Below, one piece after another: positions 49,424-59,900 of a stretch of 64,000 nucleotides of DNA. Every line of letters begins with the position of its first letter. The stretch's first letter is position 1. The stretch spans positions 496,001-560,000 of the forward strand of contig DBFVEH010000021.1 of the NCBI GenBank assembly GCA_048526005.1. Reading direction: 5' to 3'. The stretch is from QALR01 sp900552255. GTDB lineage: Bacteria > Bacillota > Clostridia > Oscillospirales > CAG-272. The translations under genes were made by a program, and so were the position numbers. Under the pieces are notes generated by a model. The model did not search any database and had not been told where the DNA came from. It was given only the letters and a program-made list of their open reading frames with translations.

Positions 49424-51277
49424 ATGAAAAAGCACAAATACAGCTTCACAAAAAAAGCGATCGCGGCTTTCCTTTCGGCGATCGTATTCGTCCTTATCAT
49501 AGCGGGAGCCGTCGGGATCGTTTATATGGCCGAATACGATTATTACGGCTCTACTCTGACGCAGGTAAAAAAAGCCGCAAAGTCGCAGATGGTATATAAC
49601 AAAATCGACAAGGCTTATGAGCTTTTTTACTACGGAGAGGATCCGGTAGAATATTTTGAAAACACGAATTTTGAATTCGATATTTCAAAAAACGGCGCCG
49701 CTCTCCTGTCAACGTACGGCGGAGGAGAGGTCCTTTGCTCGGAAATCCGCGAATATACGCGGGAATACTATAAACAAGACGAGGACGGAGAGATCATCGA
49801 GCAGATCACCGACGAACACATTGTCACGGGATATGTTGTAAGCGGAGCCGCGGAGGATGTCTTTGGCGGCGCCCTGTCGCTTGTCGAGCTCTTATACTCG
49901 GCAAGATATACCTTCATCGTTTTGGAATTTCTCGCCGTATGCGTGTTCGTAGTGCTCATGATCTTCCTCTTCTGCGCCGCAGGATATCGGAACGGCGAGG
50001 AAAAGCCGCAGAACGGAACACTCGAAAAAATCCCATTCGACGTGTTCACAGCGCTGTACCTGCTGCTCGGAGCCGTCGGTTTTATCATCATTAGCGGATT
50101 TTCTTTCAACAGCTCCAATACCCTTGTCCTGATTCTCGAATGTCTGTCCCTTGTTCTGCTCTATCTCTTGGCGCTGTCGTATTTGATCAGCTTCGCCGTC
50201 AGACTCAAAGCGGGCGGACTTGTCAGAAACATGCTCATTTATCGTATCTTCGCTTGGTTTTTCCGTAAAATCGGTACCTTTTTTACCAATCTTCCGCTGA
50301 TTTGGAAAACCGTGGTCGTCGTCGCCGGGATCCTCCTCATTGATTTTATCGCGCTTATTTCGTCCTATTACACGTCGAGCTTCATCGGCTACTGGCTGAT
50401 CAAAAATATCATTTTGGTCCCGATCATTTTCTATATCGCCGTAACGCTGCGCAGACTGGAGGCCGGCGGCAAAAAAATCGCCGAGGGAGATTTCACCTAT
50501 CAAATCGATACGGCACATATGATCGGCGACTTCAAGGAGTTCGGAAACAGCCTCAACAGCATCAGCGAGGGCATGTCAAAAGCGGTGGATGAGCGCATGA
50601 AAAGCGAGCGCATGAAGACGGAGCTGATTACAAACGTCTCTCATGATATCAAAACCCCGCTCACCTCCATCATCAATTATATCGACCTGATCGAAAAGGA
50701 GAATATCGACAACGAGACGCTTCGCGAATACATCGCGGTGCTCGACCGTCAGGCGGCGAGACTCAAAAAGCTGATCGAGGACCTTGTCGAAGCCTCCAAG
50801 GCCTCGACCGGGAATCTCACGGTCGACATGACGGAATGTGACGTCGGCGTTCTGCTCCAACAGACTGTCGGAGAATACGACGAAAAGCTGGAAAAGGCCG
50901 ACCTCAAGGCGATCGTCACATGCCCGGAGGAGCCTGTGAAAATCATGGCGGACGGCAGATATATGTGGCGCGTCTTTGACAATCTCATGAACAACATCTG
51001 CAAATATTCCCAATCCGGTACGAGAATTTATTTGGGACTTGAACGCATAGAGGGCAAGGCGGTCGTGACTTTCAAAAATATCTCGCGCGTTCCGCTCAAC
51101 ATCTCCGCCGACGAGCTGATGGAACGCTTCGTGCGCGGCGACAGCTCACGCAGCACGGAGGGCAGCGGCCTCGGACTTTCCATTGCAAGAAGTCTTACCG
51201 AGCTCCAGCACGGAACGCTTTCCCTTTCCGTCGACGGCGATCTTTTCAAGGCGACGCTGACCTTCAAAACGATTTAA
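49424..51277 (+). CDS. Membrane sensor histidine kinase
   Basis: The 617-residue protein has an N-terminal membrane helix, an extracytoplasmic stretch (about 35-160) and several further helices up to about residue 345. A HAMP-like linker follows, then HisKA with SHDIKTPLTSIINYIDLIEK (His407) and the ATPase domain (GSGLGLSIARSLTEL). It pairs with the regulator upstream. Several membrane helices rather than two suggest sensing of a membrane or envelope signal, as in VanS/BceS-type kinases. Confidence 0.9.
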   Translation: MKKHKYSFTKKAIAAFLSAIVFVLIIAGAVGIVYMAEYDYYGSTLTQVKKAAKSQMVYNKIDKAYELFYYGEDPVEYFENTNFEFDISKNGAALLSTYGGGEVLCSEIREYTREYYKQDEDGEIIEQITDEHIVTGYVVSGAAEDVFGGALSLVELLYSARYTFIVLEFLAVCVFVVLMIFLFCAAGYRNGEEKPQNGTLEKIPFDVFTALYLLLGAVGFIIISGFSFNSSNTLVLILECLSLVLLYLLALSYLISFAVRLKAGGLVRNMLIYRIFAWFFRKIGTFFTNLPLIWKTVVVVAGILLIDFIALISSYYTSSFIGYWLIKNIILVPIIFYIAVTLRRLEAGGKKIAEGDFTYQIDTAHMIGDFKEFGNSLNSISEGMSKAVDERMKSERMKTELITNVSHDIKTPLTSIINYIDLIEKENIDNETLREYIAVLDRQAARLKKLIEDLVEASKASTGNLTVDMTECDVGVLLQQTVGEYDEKLEKADLKAIVTCPEEPVKIMADGRYMWRVFDNLMNNICKYSQSGTRIYLGLERIEGKAVVTFKNISRVPLNISADELMERFVRGDSSRSTEGSGLGLSIARSLTELQHGTLSLSVDGDLFKATLTFKTI

Positions 51278-51280
51278 AAA

Positions 51281-51316
51281 ACGGCGCAGCATTTAAAATG
51301 CTGCGCCGTTTTTTTG
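51281..51316 (+). terminator. Intrinsic terminator
   Basis: ACGGCGCAGCATTT pairs with AAATGCTGCGCCGT and is followed by seven T residues, just after the kinase. Confidence 0.9.
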
Positions 51317-51329
51317 GTATAGATTTTAC

Positions 51330-51358
51330 TTGACTTGTGTCCGCATAAGGAATATAAT
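51330..51358 (+). promoter_or_regulatory. Promoter of the SGNH hydrolase-greA pair
   Basis: TTGACT (51330-51335), 17 bp, TATAAT (51353-51358). Confidence 0.8.
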
Positions 51359-51392
51359 TTTATCATAAAACAGAAAAAGGAAGTTTACTACG

Positions 51393-52448
51393 ATGAAAAT
51401 TGCAAAAGAACACGGCATCGCGCCAAGCGATACGACGATCACCACGGGAGATCCCGTTTTCCTCGACGTCACAAAGCCCCCTTTCCGCCTTTACGGGCTC
51501 TATGAGCCGTTTCGGCGCGTCCCGGAGGCCGTCGCAAAAGCGACAAGCAGCTCCGTCGAGAATCTGGCGCCGATGACGGCCGGCGTAAGACTTCGTTTTT
51601 CGACGGATTCGGATTATGTCGTCATCCATGCGGAAATCGTCGGTACGGATAAAAACCCGCAGTCTCCCGAAATCATGGCGGCGGGCTTTGAGCTTTATCA
51701 AAAAGAAAACGGCGCCTACCGCTTTCTCGGCCTCATGATTCCCTCCCAAGGAGAGGGAAAAAACTATGTGGAAAGCCGTGTGCGGCTTGGTGCCGGCACC
51801 AAAGACATCATCGTCGGATTCCCTCATTTTGCAAAGATCGCCTCGGCATCCGTTGCGCTCCGAGAAGGCTCGGAGCTTGACGCGGGCGGCGCATATCGGT
51901 ATCCGAAGCCCATCGTATTTTACGGATCCTCTATCGTCCAAGGCACCGGAGCCGGCAGACCGGGCAGTCATTATGCCGCTATCATCGCGCGCAGACTTGA
52001 CAGTGATTTCATCAATCTCGGCTTTGGCGGCGCGGCCAAAGCCGAACCCGCTATCATGGATTACATCGCAGGACTTGATATGAGCGTGTTCGTATACGAT
52101 TACGACCACAACGCGCCCGACGCCGAATATCTTAGAAAAACGCATTACGAGGGCTATCGGCGCTTCCGCGCGGCGCAGCCGGATACTCCGGTGGTCATGG
52201 CGTCCAAGGTGGATTATCACAGCGATGCGGAAACGAACGAAACACGGCGCAGGATCGTCATGGAAAGCTATAAGCGGGGACTTGAAGCGGGCGACAGACA
52301 TCTGTATTTCGTGGACGGGTCTGAGATTTTTCCTTCCGATTATCGGGACGAATGCTCTGCCGACGGCTGTCATCCGAACGATGTAGGATATCTCGCCATG
52401 GCCTATGCCATCGGAAAAGCCGTCAAAAAAGCTTTGGAGGAACGCTAA
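51393..52448 (+). CDS. SGNH/GDSL-family hydrolase
   Basis: The 351-residue protein has an N-terminal beta-sandwich-like region, then the SGNH core: YGSSIVQGTGAGRPG (block I with Ser), GFGGAAKAEP (block II with Gly), DYDHNAPDAEYLR (block III with Asn) and ADGCHPNDVGYL (block V with Asp and His). It has no signal peptide, so it is probably intracellular. Relatives deacetylate oligosaccharides. The two-domain layout is seen in carbohydrate esterases. The greA gene follows 29 bp later. Confidence 0.85.
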   Translation: MKIAKEHGIAPSDTTITTGDPVFLDVTKPPFRLYGLYEPFRRVPEAVAKATSSSVENLAPMTAGVRLRFSTDSDYVVIHAEIVGTDKNPQSPEIMAAGFELYQKENGAYRFLGLMIPSQGEGKNYVESRVRLGAGTKDIIVGFPHFAKIASASVALREGSELDAGGAYRYPKPIVFYGSSIVQGTGAGRPGSHYAAIIARRLDSDFINLGFGGAAKAEPAIMDYIAGLDMSVFVYDYDHNAPDAEYLRKTHYEGYRRFRAAQPDTPVVMASKVDYHSDAETNETRRRIVMESYKRGLEAGDRHLYFVDGSEIFPSDYRDECSADGCHPNDVGYLAMAYAIGKAVKKALEER

Positions 52449-52477
52449 ATTCAGAAAACATCGAAGGAGTGATATAC

Positions 52478-52984
52478 ATGCACGACGAGCTCACCGCCGT
52501 GGACATCAAAAAGATGCAGGAGGAAATCGATTACCGCAAGCTCGTGCTGGCGCCTCAGCTCAAAGAAGCGCTGAAACACGCACGCGAGCTCGGAGATCTG
52601 AGCGAGAATTTTGAATACCACGCCGCAAAGCGTGATCTGAACAAAAACAACAGCAGAATCCGCTATCTCCAACAGATGATCGCCACCGCCGTCGTCATTT
52701 CGGCGGAATCGGGAGATGCGGATACGGTCGGGCTTTTCGACAAAATACGCCTTTATATGGAGGAGGACGACGAGGAAATGGAGATCGTCCTTGTCACTAC
52801 GCTCCGTCAGGATTCCATCAAAGGCTATATCAGCAAGGAATCCCCGCTCGGCAAGGCGATCATGGGCAAGAAAGCAGGCGACAGAGTGCTCGTTACGGTG
52901 AACGCGGAATATTCCTATTATGTGGAGATTCGCGGAATCGAAAAAGGCACCGACGATGAATCGCTGGAAATCAGCCCATACTGA
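52478..52984 (+). CDS. greA: Transcription elongation factor GreA
   Basis: The 168-residue protein has the GreA/GreB coiled-coil N-terminus (KMQEEIDYRKLVLAPQL, ARELGDLSENFEYHAAK) with the tip Asp/Glu, and the C-terminal FKBP-like domain (ISKESPLGKAIMGKKAGD). It stimulates cleavage of backtracked transcripts by RNA polymerase. The N-terminus is a little more charged than E. coli GreA but complete. Clean GGAG precedes the start at 52478. Confidence 0.93.
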   Translation: MHDELTAVDIKKMQEEIDYRKLVLAPQLKEALKHARELGDLSENFEYHAAKRDLNKNNSRIRYLQQMIATAVVISAESGDADTVGLFDKIRLYMEEDDEEMEIVLVTTLRQDSIKGYISKESPLGKAIMGKKAGDRVLVTVNAEYSYYVEIRGIEKGTDDESLEISPY

Positions 52985-53004
52985 TGCTTTTCAAGTCGGT
53001 TTAT

Positions 53005-53048
53005 AAAAGCAAAAACCGCCGGACTTTTGTCCGGCGGTTTTTGCTTTT
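53005..53048. terminator. Bidirectional terminator
   Basis: AAAAGCAAAAACCGCCGGAC and its complement flank a TTTT loop. It separates greA from the convergent surface-protein operon. Confidence 0.9.
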
Positions 53049-53060
53049 ATCCTCACAAAA

Positions 53061-53594
53061 TCACGGAAAAAGGGCGGTATTGATATAAAAATACCCGTTT
53101 GACGTGCCGGATTCCTCCACATAAGTGGCGATTTTGATCATCACATAGACCTTATCCTCTTTCAGCCTCCGCGAAAGAGAGACCTCCTCCACATATTCGC
53201 CGGGACGGATAAAGCCGCTTTCTCCCAGCTTTTTATCGGGCGAGGCCGCCGTAATGTTTCCCGCGGCGTCATAAGCAAACGACACACTGTAAATCTCCGC
53301 TCTGAGCCATACGGTATTGGACGCAGGATTTGTGAGCAGCAGTCTTACCGATCTTCCGTCGATAAGGGGATTGCCGCAAAGCGCGACATCGCATACGCCC
53401 TCCGCCGAATAGGAGCGATAGCCCTGCTCCTCCGGAATATCGGTCGGCATACCGTAAAGACGGTTTTTATCCAAAAGCGAAGGACTTATGTGAAGCATCA
53501 GAAAGAAGGCAGAAAACGCAAAGGCTGCCGCTAGCACCGCAAGGATAATCAAAATCAGCGTCCGTCTGAAAGAAGTATAACATAAATCGCGCAT
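53061..53594 (-). CDS. Membrane-anchored extracytoplasmic protein, last gene of the surface operon
   Basis: The 177-residue protein has one N-terminal hydrophobic helix (LILIILAVLAAAFAFSAFFLML) and an extracytoplasmic beta-rich domain with VRLLLTNPASNTVWLRAEIYSVS and YFYINTALFP. It ends in a hydrophobic patch. It lacks the YAVDV/WNV features of its neighbours, so it is not a subunit copy and could instead be an anchor or assembly protein. It ends the operon before a terminator. Function unknown. Confidence 0.65.
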   Translation of the reverse strand: MRDLCYTSFRRTLILIILAVLAAAFAFSAFFLMLHISPSLLDKNRLYGMPTDIPEEQGYRSYSAEGVCDVALCGNPLIDGRSVRLLLTNPASNTVWLRAEIYSVSFAYDAAGNITAASPDKKLGESGFIRPGEYVEEVSLSRRLKEDKVYVMIKIATYVEESGTSNGYFYINTALFP

Positions 53595-53617
53595 GAAAAC
53601 GATTCTCCGATCCCCAA

Positions 53618-54271
53618 TTATTTATCCGCAAGTGCCACACTAAGCGTAACATACCCGATTTTCTGTGCCGTTACGCTCATATAAGGCTGTCCGTCGGCCG
53701 TTCTCGGTTCTCCCGAAAAGGAGAGATACACTTCCCGGCTTTCTCCGCCGTTTCCCATATAAAATTCACAAATATCCGGTCTGAATTCGGTGCGGTCAAA
53801 CACATTCAGGCAGGTATCGAACGACGGCGAATCATAGCAATACATTTTCACGCTGCCGGACAAAAGAGGAAAGGAGCTGTATTCATCCGATATACCGCTG
53901 TATTCGATCAAAATACGGATCCGCTGTGCCGCCGAGGAGGACGTCAGATTGGTGACCTTGATCTTATTGGCAGTCCCGTCAAACCCATACCATCCCGGCT
54001 TACCGGAAGCCGTGTCCGCCGCAGGAGAGGCGCTTGCCGGATCCGCTTCATAGGAAAAGGTTCCCACATTCCATGTCCCCCAGTCGTAATAAAAGCCGAA
54101 CGAGCCGAACTCGATCTCGACCGCATATACATACGGTCTGTCGTCATCCTCAGGATCTTCCGTCGCCTCATCCGCATATAGGCTAAGCGGAAACGAAAGA
54201 AAGACGATCGCCGCTGCAAGAAAAACGGCGCAAAGAGACCTTGCCGCCCTGTTTTGAAAACCGATATTCAT
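53618..54271 (-). CDS. Exported protein of the paralogous subunit family
   Basis: The 217-residue protein has a signal peptide (AVFLAAAIVFLSFPLSLYA) and the shared domain: YVYAVEIEFGSFGFYYDWGTW, then WNVGTFSYEAD and NKIKVTNLTSSSAA, ending with IGYVTLSVALADK. This is the same order (Y-x-V-E/D, FxF/TY, WNV, I-V-T-N, closing strand) as in the other subunits, but the sequence is more divergent. It lies 23 bp upstream of the anchored protein. Confidence 0.75.
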   Translation of the reverse strand: MNIGFQNRAARSLCAVFLAAAIVFLSFPLSLYADEATEDPEDDDRPYVYAVEIEFGSFGFYYDWGTWNVGTFSYEADPASASPAADTASGKPGWYGFDGTANKIKVTNLTSSSAAQRIRILIEYSGISDEYSSFPLLSGSVKMYCYDSPSFDTCLNVFDRTEFRPDICEFYMGNGGESREVYLSFSGEPRTADGQPYMSVTAQKIGYVTLSVALADK

Positions 54272-54307
54272 AGGAACAAACCCTCTTTCCGCTGTATTTT
54301 CTGAAAT

Positions 54308-54916
54308 TTAAAATTTGGACGTATAATATTGCCCGTTTGTAGCATAACCGCTTGCCGGCGCGATATAAACGGTCGCATAAATCGTTTTCTGCCCCTTATA
54401 GGATGCAAGCGACGGTATCCCGACAAGAGTCAGGCTCATTTCCCGCGAGCTTACCTGCGCCGACCGGTCCTGCAAAAGCCTTACGGCCGGAAGAAGCTCC
54501 TCCACAAGTCCCGAACGCTCGACCTCGACGCCGCAAAGACGAAAATCCGCCGTATTGGTCCTTGCTGTCGCCTTGACCGGCGTATCGGAATGATTGATAA
54601 CGGTCAATGTTACGGTTTCCGTCCTGTTTTCGTCCATCAGCCATTCGCCGCTGTTCACATAAGTTTCCCCGGTATCGCTGTTATGAGCGGTGCTGCGCAG
54701 ATTGTAGGTAAAGCGCATGCTGTAAAACACAATATCAAGCGAGTAACGGTACTGCCCGTATACGGAATTCACAAGGATATGCACGTCCGCATGTCCGTCG
54801 GCGACCGTATCCGCGGCAAGCAAAGAAAAGGCAGGTGCGCACGCCATGAAAACGGTCATAGTCAAGACCAATATGAATTTCAGCATCATTCTTACGCCAT
54901 GAAAATCGTTCATAGG
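54308..54916 (-). CDS. Exported protein of the paralogous subunit family (divergent)
   Basis: The 202-residue protein starts near MNDFHGVRMMLKF and has a signal peptide (ILVLTMTVFMACAPAFSLLAA), then the family domain: YRYSLDIVFYSMRFTYNL, TVTLTVINHSDTPVKATART and IYATVYIAPASGY. The WNV motif is replaced by a longer segment. The exact start is uncertain, because no strong ribosome binding site precedes either candidate. Its role is presumed structural. Confidence 0.7.
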   Translation of the reverse strand, partial: PMNDFHGVRMMLKFILVLTMTVFMACAPAFSLLAADTVADGHADVHILVNSVYGQYRYSLDIVFYSMRFTYNLRSTAHNSDTGETYVNSGEWLMDENRTETVTLTVINHSDTPVKATARTNTADFRLCGVEVERSGLVEELLPAVRLLQDRSAQVSSREMSLTLVGIPSLASYKGQKTIYATVYIAPASGYATNGQYYTSKF

Positions 54917-55017
54917 ACAGCGCCGCTCTCCCTTTCTTTCAAATTTGCCGATGCTTGGACTCCTGCGGGCGTTCGCAGCCGCCCGCAGGAGAAATAACAT
55001 AAATTCGATTATTTTAA

Positions 55018-55578
55018 TCAATCGCTCGTCTTGGAGATCGTAACAGTGACCGTACCGATCACTTTATCGGTGATCTGACCGACAGTCGGAGCGCCTTCGA
55101 GCCCTACTGTAAAGCTCGCCGTTGTAGCCGGTCCGCCGACCTCACATTTTGTGATCTCCGTAGACGCAATAGAATCTGCCGTGTCATTAAATTTGACAGA
55201 TATTGGTCCGTATTCTGTGGAAACGGTGCCTACCGATGCAGAATACCAAACAGAAAGATCGGAATGATTGGAAATCGTTACGGTTTTCGCCGGACTCCAA
55301 GCAGCCTCGCCGGTAACCTTGTACTGATGCTCTTCCGTATCCCATGTGCTTCCTGTGCTATAAGTAAATACAAGAGCTTCAAACGTCACGTCCACCGCAT
55401 ACTTATGAATCGGATCTCCGGTCACGCTGATATAGACATCCCCGCTCGCCGTACCGCCGCTATAAGCGTCTACCTCGGCACCGGCTTCATCGCTGCCTAC
55501 AAAATCGGCGAAAGCCGTAACAGCGCAAATGCCTGCGAGCATGAGCACCGTCAGAAAAATGGAAAAGATCTTTTTCAT
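55018..55578 (-). CDS. Exported protein of the paralogous subunit family
   Basis: The 186-residue protein has a signal peptide (IFLTVLMLAGICAVTAFA) and the family domain: KYAVDVTFEALVFTYST, then TWDTEEHQYKV, KTVTISNHSDLSVWYSA and the closing IGTVTVTISKTSD. It is the cleanest representative apart from the copy in the giant protein, and shares the ISKTS ending with it. GGAGG precedes its start. A hairpin stands just upstream. Confidence 0.78.
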   Translation of the reverse strand: MKKIFSIFLTVLMLAGICAVTAFADFVGSDEAGAEVDAYSGGTASGDVYISVTGDPIHKYAVDVTFEALVFTYSTGSTWDTEEHQYKVTGEAAWSPAKTVTISNHSDLSVWYSASVGTVSTEYGPISVKFNDTADSIASTEITKCEVGGPATTASFTVGLEGAPTVGQITDKVIGTVTVTISKTSD

Positions 55579-55622
55579 GTCTTTCCTCCTTAAAAAATAA
55601 TGATATAAAAAATTTTTTATAT

Positions 55623-55648
55623 TTTATAAACGCTCGCGCGTTTATAAA
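55623..55648. repeat. Perfect hairpin between subunit genes
   Basis: TTTATAAACGC (55623-55633) pairs perfectly with GCGTTTATAAA (55638-55648) around TCGC. An AT-rich partial palindrome follows. It lies in the 88-bp gap between two subunit genes and could act as an internal terminator, processing or stabilising element. Confidence 0.65.
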
Positions 55649-55666
55649 CAAGAGTGAGAAACGGGA

Positions 55667-56275
55667 TCACGGTTTTGCAATCGTGATCGTAACCGTACCG
55701 ACGGTGACGTCGCCGGTATTCCCAGCGGCAATCAGTCCATAGACCGAGGCCGTCCAGTCTCCCGACGAAAGCGCCGCCGTGATTTCTCCGGTGACTGCTT
55801 CTCCGGAAGGATTATTCTCGTCCGTCACAGCCATAAGCGTTGTCGAAGCATCAGGGACGGTAAGCGATATACCGGCCGTTGTGCCATTCTCCGTGACCGC
55901 CGCCGACGGCGTTGCAACGACCGGCTGATCGGAATAATTGGTAATGACAATTTTAAAGGTTTGATCTTCCAGCGCATCACTGTCAAGCTCGTATTGCAGG
56001 GTGTTGACGTTCCATGTCACATCTCCCGCCGCAATGGTCATATTCTCGGGGAATGTAACGTCTACGGCATATCTGCTGTTGATTTTTCCCACAGTCAATA
56101 CCACGTCGCCGCTTGTGGATGCGCCGGCCGGAACCTCCTCCGCGCCGTCTGCGACCGTGCCGCTTTGGCCGTGCGTACCAACCACATGCTTGGTGATATC
56201 CGCCGCCGCAATGCTCATGCAGCAAAGTCCCGCGAGCATCAGCACGGTCAATAAAACCCAAAGAATTCTCTTCAC
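55667..56275 (-). CDS. Exported protein of the paralogous subunit family
   Basis: The 202-residue protein starts with GTG at 56275, with GGAGG 6 bp upstream. It has a signal peptide (LTVLMLAGLCCMSIAAA) and the family domain: RYAVDVTFPENMTIAAGDV, WNVNTLQYEL, KIVITNYSDQPVVATPS and VGTVTITIAKP. The WNV motif is exact. The sequence is about 60 residues longer than the bare domain because of a linker after the signal peptide. Confidence 0.78.
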   Translation of the reverse strand: MKRILWVLLTVLMLAGLCCMSIAAADITKHVVGTHGQSGTVADGAEEVPAGASTSGDVVLTVGKINSRYAVDVTFPENMTIAAGDVTWNVNTLQYELDSDALEDQTFKIVITNYSDQPVVATPSAAVTENGTTAGISLTVPDASTTLMAVTDENNPSGEAVTGEITAALSSGDWTASVYGLIAAGNTGDVTVGTVTITIAKP

Positions 56276-56336
56276 TTGATTCCTCCTTAAAAATAAGTAT
56301 CGATTACAAACTCCCTTGCGAGTCCATAAACAAAAT

Positions 56337-56945
56337 TTAATCCTGCGGCGCCGCTTCCACAAAAACCGAAAGCGCTCCGATCGTATAAGAATAACCGCCG
56401 TCCTCCGTTTTTCCGGAAAGCAGCCGGACGAGAACATCCTCCCATGTTTTTCCCGACTCCGGTGCGACGGAGACGCCGATCGTCATGCTCTGCGGCGCAT
56501 CCGCCCCCGGCGCGACTGCCGGAAGCCTCAGCTTGCGCGCCGAGCTTGCATCACATACAACGGCTATCCCATCAGCCACGGACGTTTTCTGAAAGTCGCC
56601 GTATATGAGAAGCGGCCGGTCGGAATGATTGGTGACCTGAATGTCAAACCGATCGGTACCGGGATCATTCTCTCCGATTTCATATCGGCAGTCATCGACA
56701 TTCCAAACGACTTCTCCGAAAACGACAGCAAGCGAGGGGAACGTCACATCGACCGCATAACGGCTTGCAACATCGGATACCGTCACCTTGATCTCCGACG
56801 ATGAGCCGGAGGCGTTCGGAATGTCCCCCGCCCCGTCGGAAATATCGCCGTTCCCGTTCCCGACCACCCGTTCCGCCCGTACCGCCACAGAAAAAGAGCC
56901 GGCTATCATCCACACGGCAAGCAATGCCAAAAACCATTTTTTCAT
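56337..56945 (-). CDS. Exported protein of the paralogous subunit family
   Basis: The 202-residue protein has a signal peptide (WFLALLAVWMIAGSFSVAV) and the family domain: RYAVDVTFPSLAVVFGEVV, WNVDDCRYEI, DIQVTNHSDRPLLIYGD and IGALSVFVEAAPQD. The start is the ATG at 56945 after GGAGG. It immediately follows the giant gene (16 bp) and lies directly before the next subunit gene. Confidence 0.78.
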   Translation of the reverse strand: MKKWFLALLAVWMIAGSFSVAVRAERVVGNGNGDISDGAGDIPNASGSSSEIKVTVSDVASRYAVDVTFPSLAVVFGEVVWNVDDCRYEIGENDPGTDRFDIQVTNHSDRPLLIYGDFQKTSVADGIAVVCDASSARKLRLPAVAPGADAPQSMTIGVSVAPESGKTWEDVLVRLLSGKTEDGGYSYTIGALSVFVEAAPQD

Positions 56946-56961
56946 ACAAAGCTCCTCCGTC

Positions 56962-59900
56962 TCATGACGTTTTGGAGATCAGCACCGAAACCATGCCGAC
57001 CGTCGCATAGGAGTCCAAAGCCATCTGCGGCACACCGGAAAGCATCAGTCTCAGACTGTCCGAAGAGGGCGCGCCCGGCGACTGCTCCGTCGCTTCCGAC
57101 GCCGCCGGCACCGTGACCGGCGTGTTCATGGTATACGCCTTGTCATCATGGGTCAAATAGACGCTGATACCATTTATGGAGTCCTCCGACGTCGGACGAT
57201 AAATAAACTCGATCTCTGCGTAGGCGCTGAACTGGATGCTCTTGTTGGAATAATTGCTGACCGTAATGCGGTTGTTTTCTCCGGTATTGCCGGTCCAAAA
57301 TCCGATATCGTTCTCTTCATACTCATATGTATCCACATTCCAAACCGCACGGGAATAGGTGAACGACATCGCACCGAATTCGACATCGACCGCATACCGC
57401 GCCTCCGACGCCCCCTTGTTCACCGTTCTCAGATAGACATATTCACGGTGTTCGGTATTGGAGGGGGAATGATAATCGATCCGCGTTTCCTCCTCCGGAT
57501 ATTCCCCGCTTATGTTGTCGTTCCATTTCAAAAACGTCGTATCCGTCGTCGGATAGAATTTCCGCCAGAAGGATGCGGCAGATTCGGTTTTCCGGAAGAT
57601 CGCTCCCGTCGTTTTATAGGTGAGCTCGCCATAAACGTAGAATACCGCGCTTCCGTCCGTCTGTACGGCGCTCAGTGAAAAGATATAATTTGCATTTACC
57701 GGCTCCGCGGGATCGAGATAAAGACCGCTAAGCCGTATTTTCCTCTCATGATAGCCGATGTCGTCGGTATAGCCGGCCCCGCCGGTATCCACATATTTCC
57801 CGACAATGGAATCCGTGAGAAGGACGACGGCTTCTCCCGGCAGAACGCCGGATACCGTTATCCTTCCCAAGTCCGTGATAACGCCGTCATACGCCGCAAG
57901 CTCCTGCGGCGAGAGATAAGTGCGCCAGTTCTCTACGGCGACCACCTCGATCTCTTTGCGGTAAACGGTAAAAGAAAGTCCGCCGTATGCCTCATAGGTC
58001 TGCGTCGTAAGGAATGCCGTGACGAAATATTTGCCCGCGTCCTTTGGCGCGGAGGAAAGCAGCTCGTCGCCGGAATCCAAGATCCCGTCGCCGTTCACAT
58101 CGCGGTAATACCGATATTCGACCGAATTTCTCTCGGTCTCGGTAAGACGAGCAGTGATATCCTCCTCGGCATAATAAGTTGCGATCACCCGCACATTGCC
58201 CTGAATCGGCGAATCGGTCGCATCGGTGATCCCATATTCCTTCTTGACGGTATCTCCTGCGGAGGAGGATATGCCTTCAACGGTCAGCGTATACTTCGTT
58301 GTCCGATTCCCCTTGTTATATTGACCGTTCTCGGAGCTTTCCGTCAGATTCTCGCTCTTTTCGACCGTGCTTCTCGTGCTTTCCTTCAGCGCTTCGATGA
58401 CAGCGTTTCGATTTGCCTCGATCTGCTCCTCCGTCAATTCATTTTCGGTCTCGGGTTCGGACAGCGACACATTCAGGATCTCATAAGAATAAGCGGAATT
58501 ATACTGCGAAACCAATGTGATTTTTCCGTTTTCAGCGGCAATATAGAAATAATCAAAGCTCGCCGGGACATTTGAATACGTGATACGCGATTCGGAAGAG
58601 CTCGCCTTTAAGCTGACCTGCGTCACGATTTGGACTGCCGAGCTATTATTGGAAATCGATGTATTGATGCTTATCATGCGAGAGTCGGCATCCAGAGCGA
58701 CCGAAATCGTCACGCCGAGTTCTCTCTTTCCGTTCCACCGGGACCCCGATTCAAAAGAATCCCTGAACGTGTCGATAACGGTATCGGGAAGCCCCTCGCA
58801 GCTCACGCTTGACGGAGTATTGGAATCCTCTCCCTCAGATATATCATAGCGATACCCGCTCGGAAGAATGACCCTGTCCGGCAAAGCCGAAACGGCAATG
58901 CCGTCATACAGCTTATCCAGCGGATCCATGCCGATCATATACATTTTCTTTACGATTACCGTGATCTTATAAACCAAATACGGATCGCTCCCGACCCCCG
59001 TGCTCCTGTCCGTTTTCCGGATCCAAATATCCACGCTTTCTTCATTCTCCACGGAAACGTCGAGCGTATGCTCCATGAAAAGACCGTTGCTCGTATAATG
59101 CAGCGTTTGACTTGTCACCGTGCTGCCGCTGACCGAAACGGAAATCACATCGTCGGAGGCAGCATACGCTGAATAAAGCTGAAAATTTGTCGTTCCATAC
59201 GGGAGATAGACCGTATATCCATAGGTATTCGCGGAAAAATTCCCGACAAGGTCTGCTCCGATCTCACCGGTATCGGCATCGATCGGAAAAACCTTGAGAG
59301 CGGTAAGAGGAGCTGCCGTTGGATCCTCGACAACGCTCGGCGTCTCCCTGTCCGCATGGTTTGTTCCCTTTGAAACATGATAGTCGCCTTGATATTCGAT
59401 CTTTCCCGAAGTCGTACCGGACTGATATTTGTGGAGGACGGCATAAATATCGTCATCGGTGCCGCTTTCCCCGTCGGGGACATGCACAACATAGCATCCG
59501 CCGTATTCCGCAGGATCGGGCAGCGTCAGCGCCACCGCCGTATATTTGCCCGGAACGGAAACGGTATCGACGACAGCGGACGTATTATAATAATAGGAGA
59601 TATCGAGGATTTCCGCAGGATAATATCGTTCGCCGTTTTCGAGGATCGCGCCGTCCTCTCCTATCGCATTGCCGTATGCGTTCACGCAGTAATATTCATT
59701 TTTCTCTCGGTCCAGCGCATAGTAAACAGCGTTGTCCGGAACCGCTCCACCCAAGATCTCGGAAGCCTTGACAGAAACCAGCATCGGATTGCCGGCCTCG
59801 TCCGTCTTTACCGGATACAGCGTGAAAATCCGTTCTTCACTTGACGCCGCAAATCTCGCAAGATACATATAGCCCGACGGGTCGATATTGACAACGGGAA

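Noticed and set aside
53061..53594. Counting the last gene of the surface operon as another subunit
   Set aside because: It has a membrane anchor at its start and lacks the YAVDV, WNV and closing-strand features, so it is listed as a different protein.
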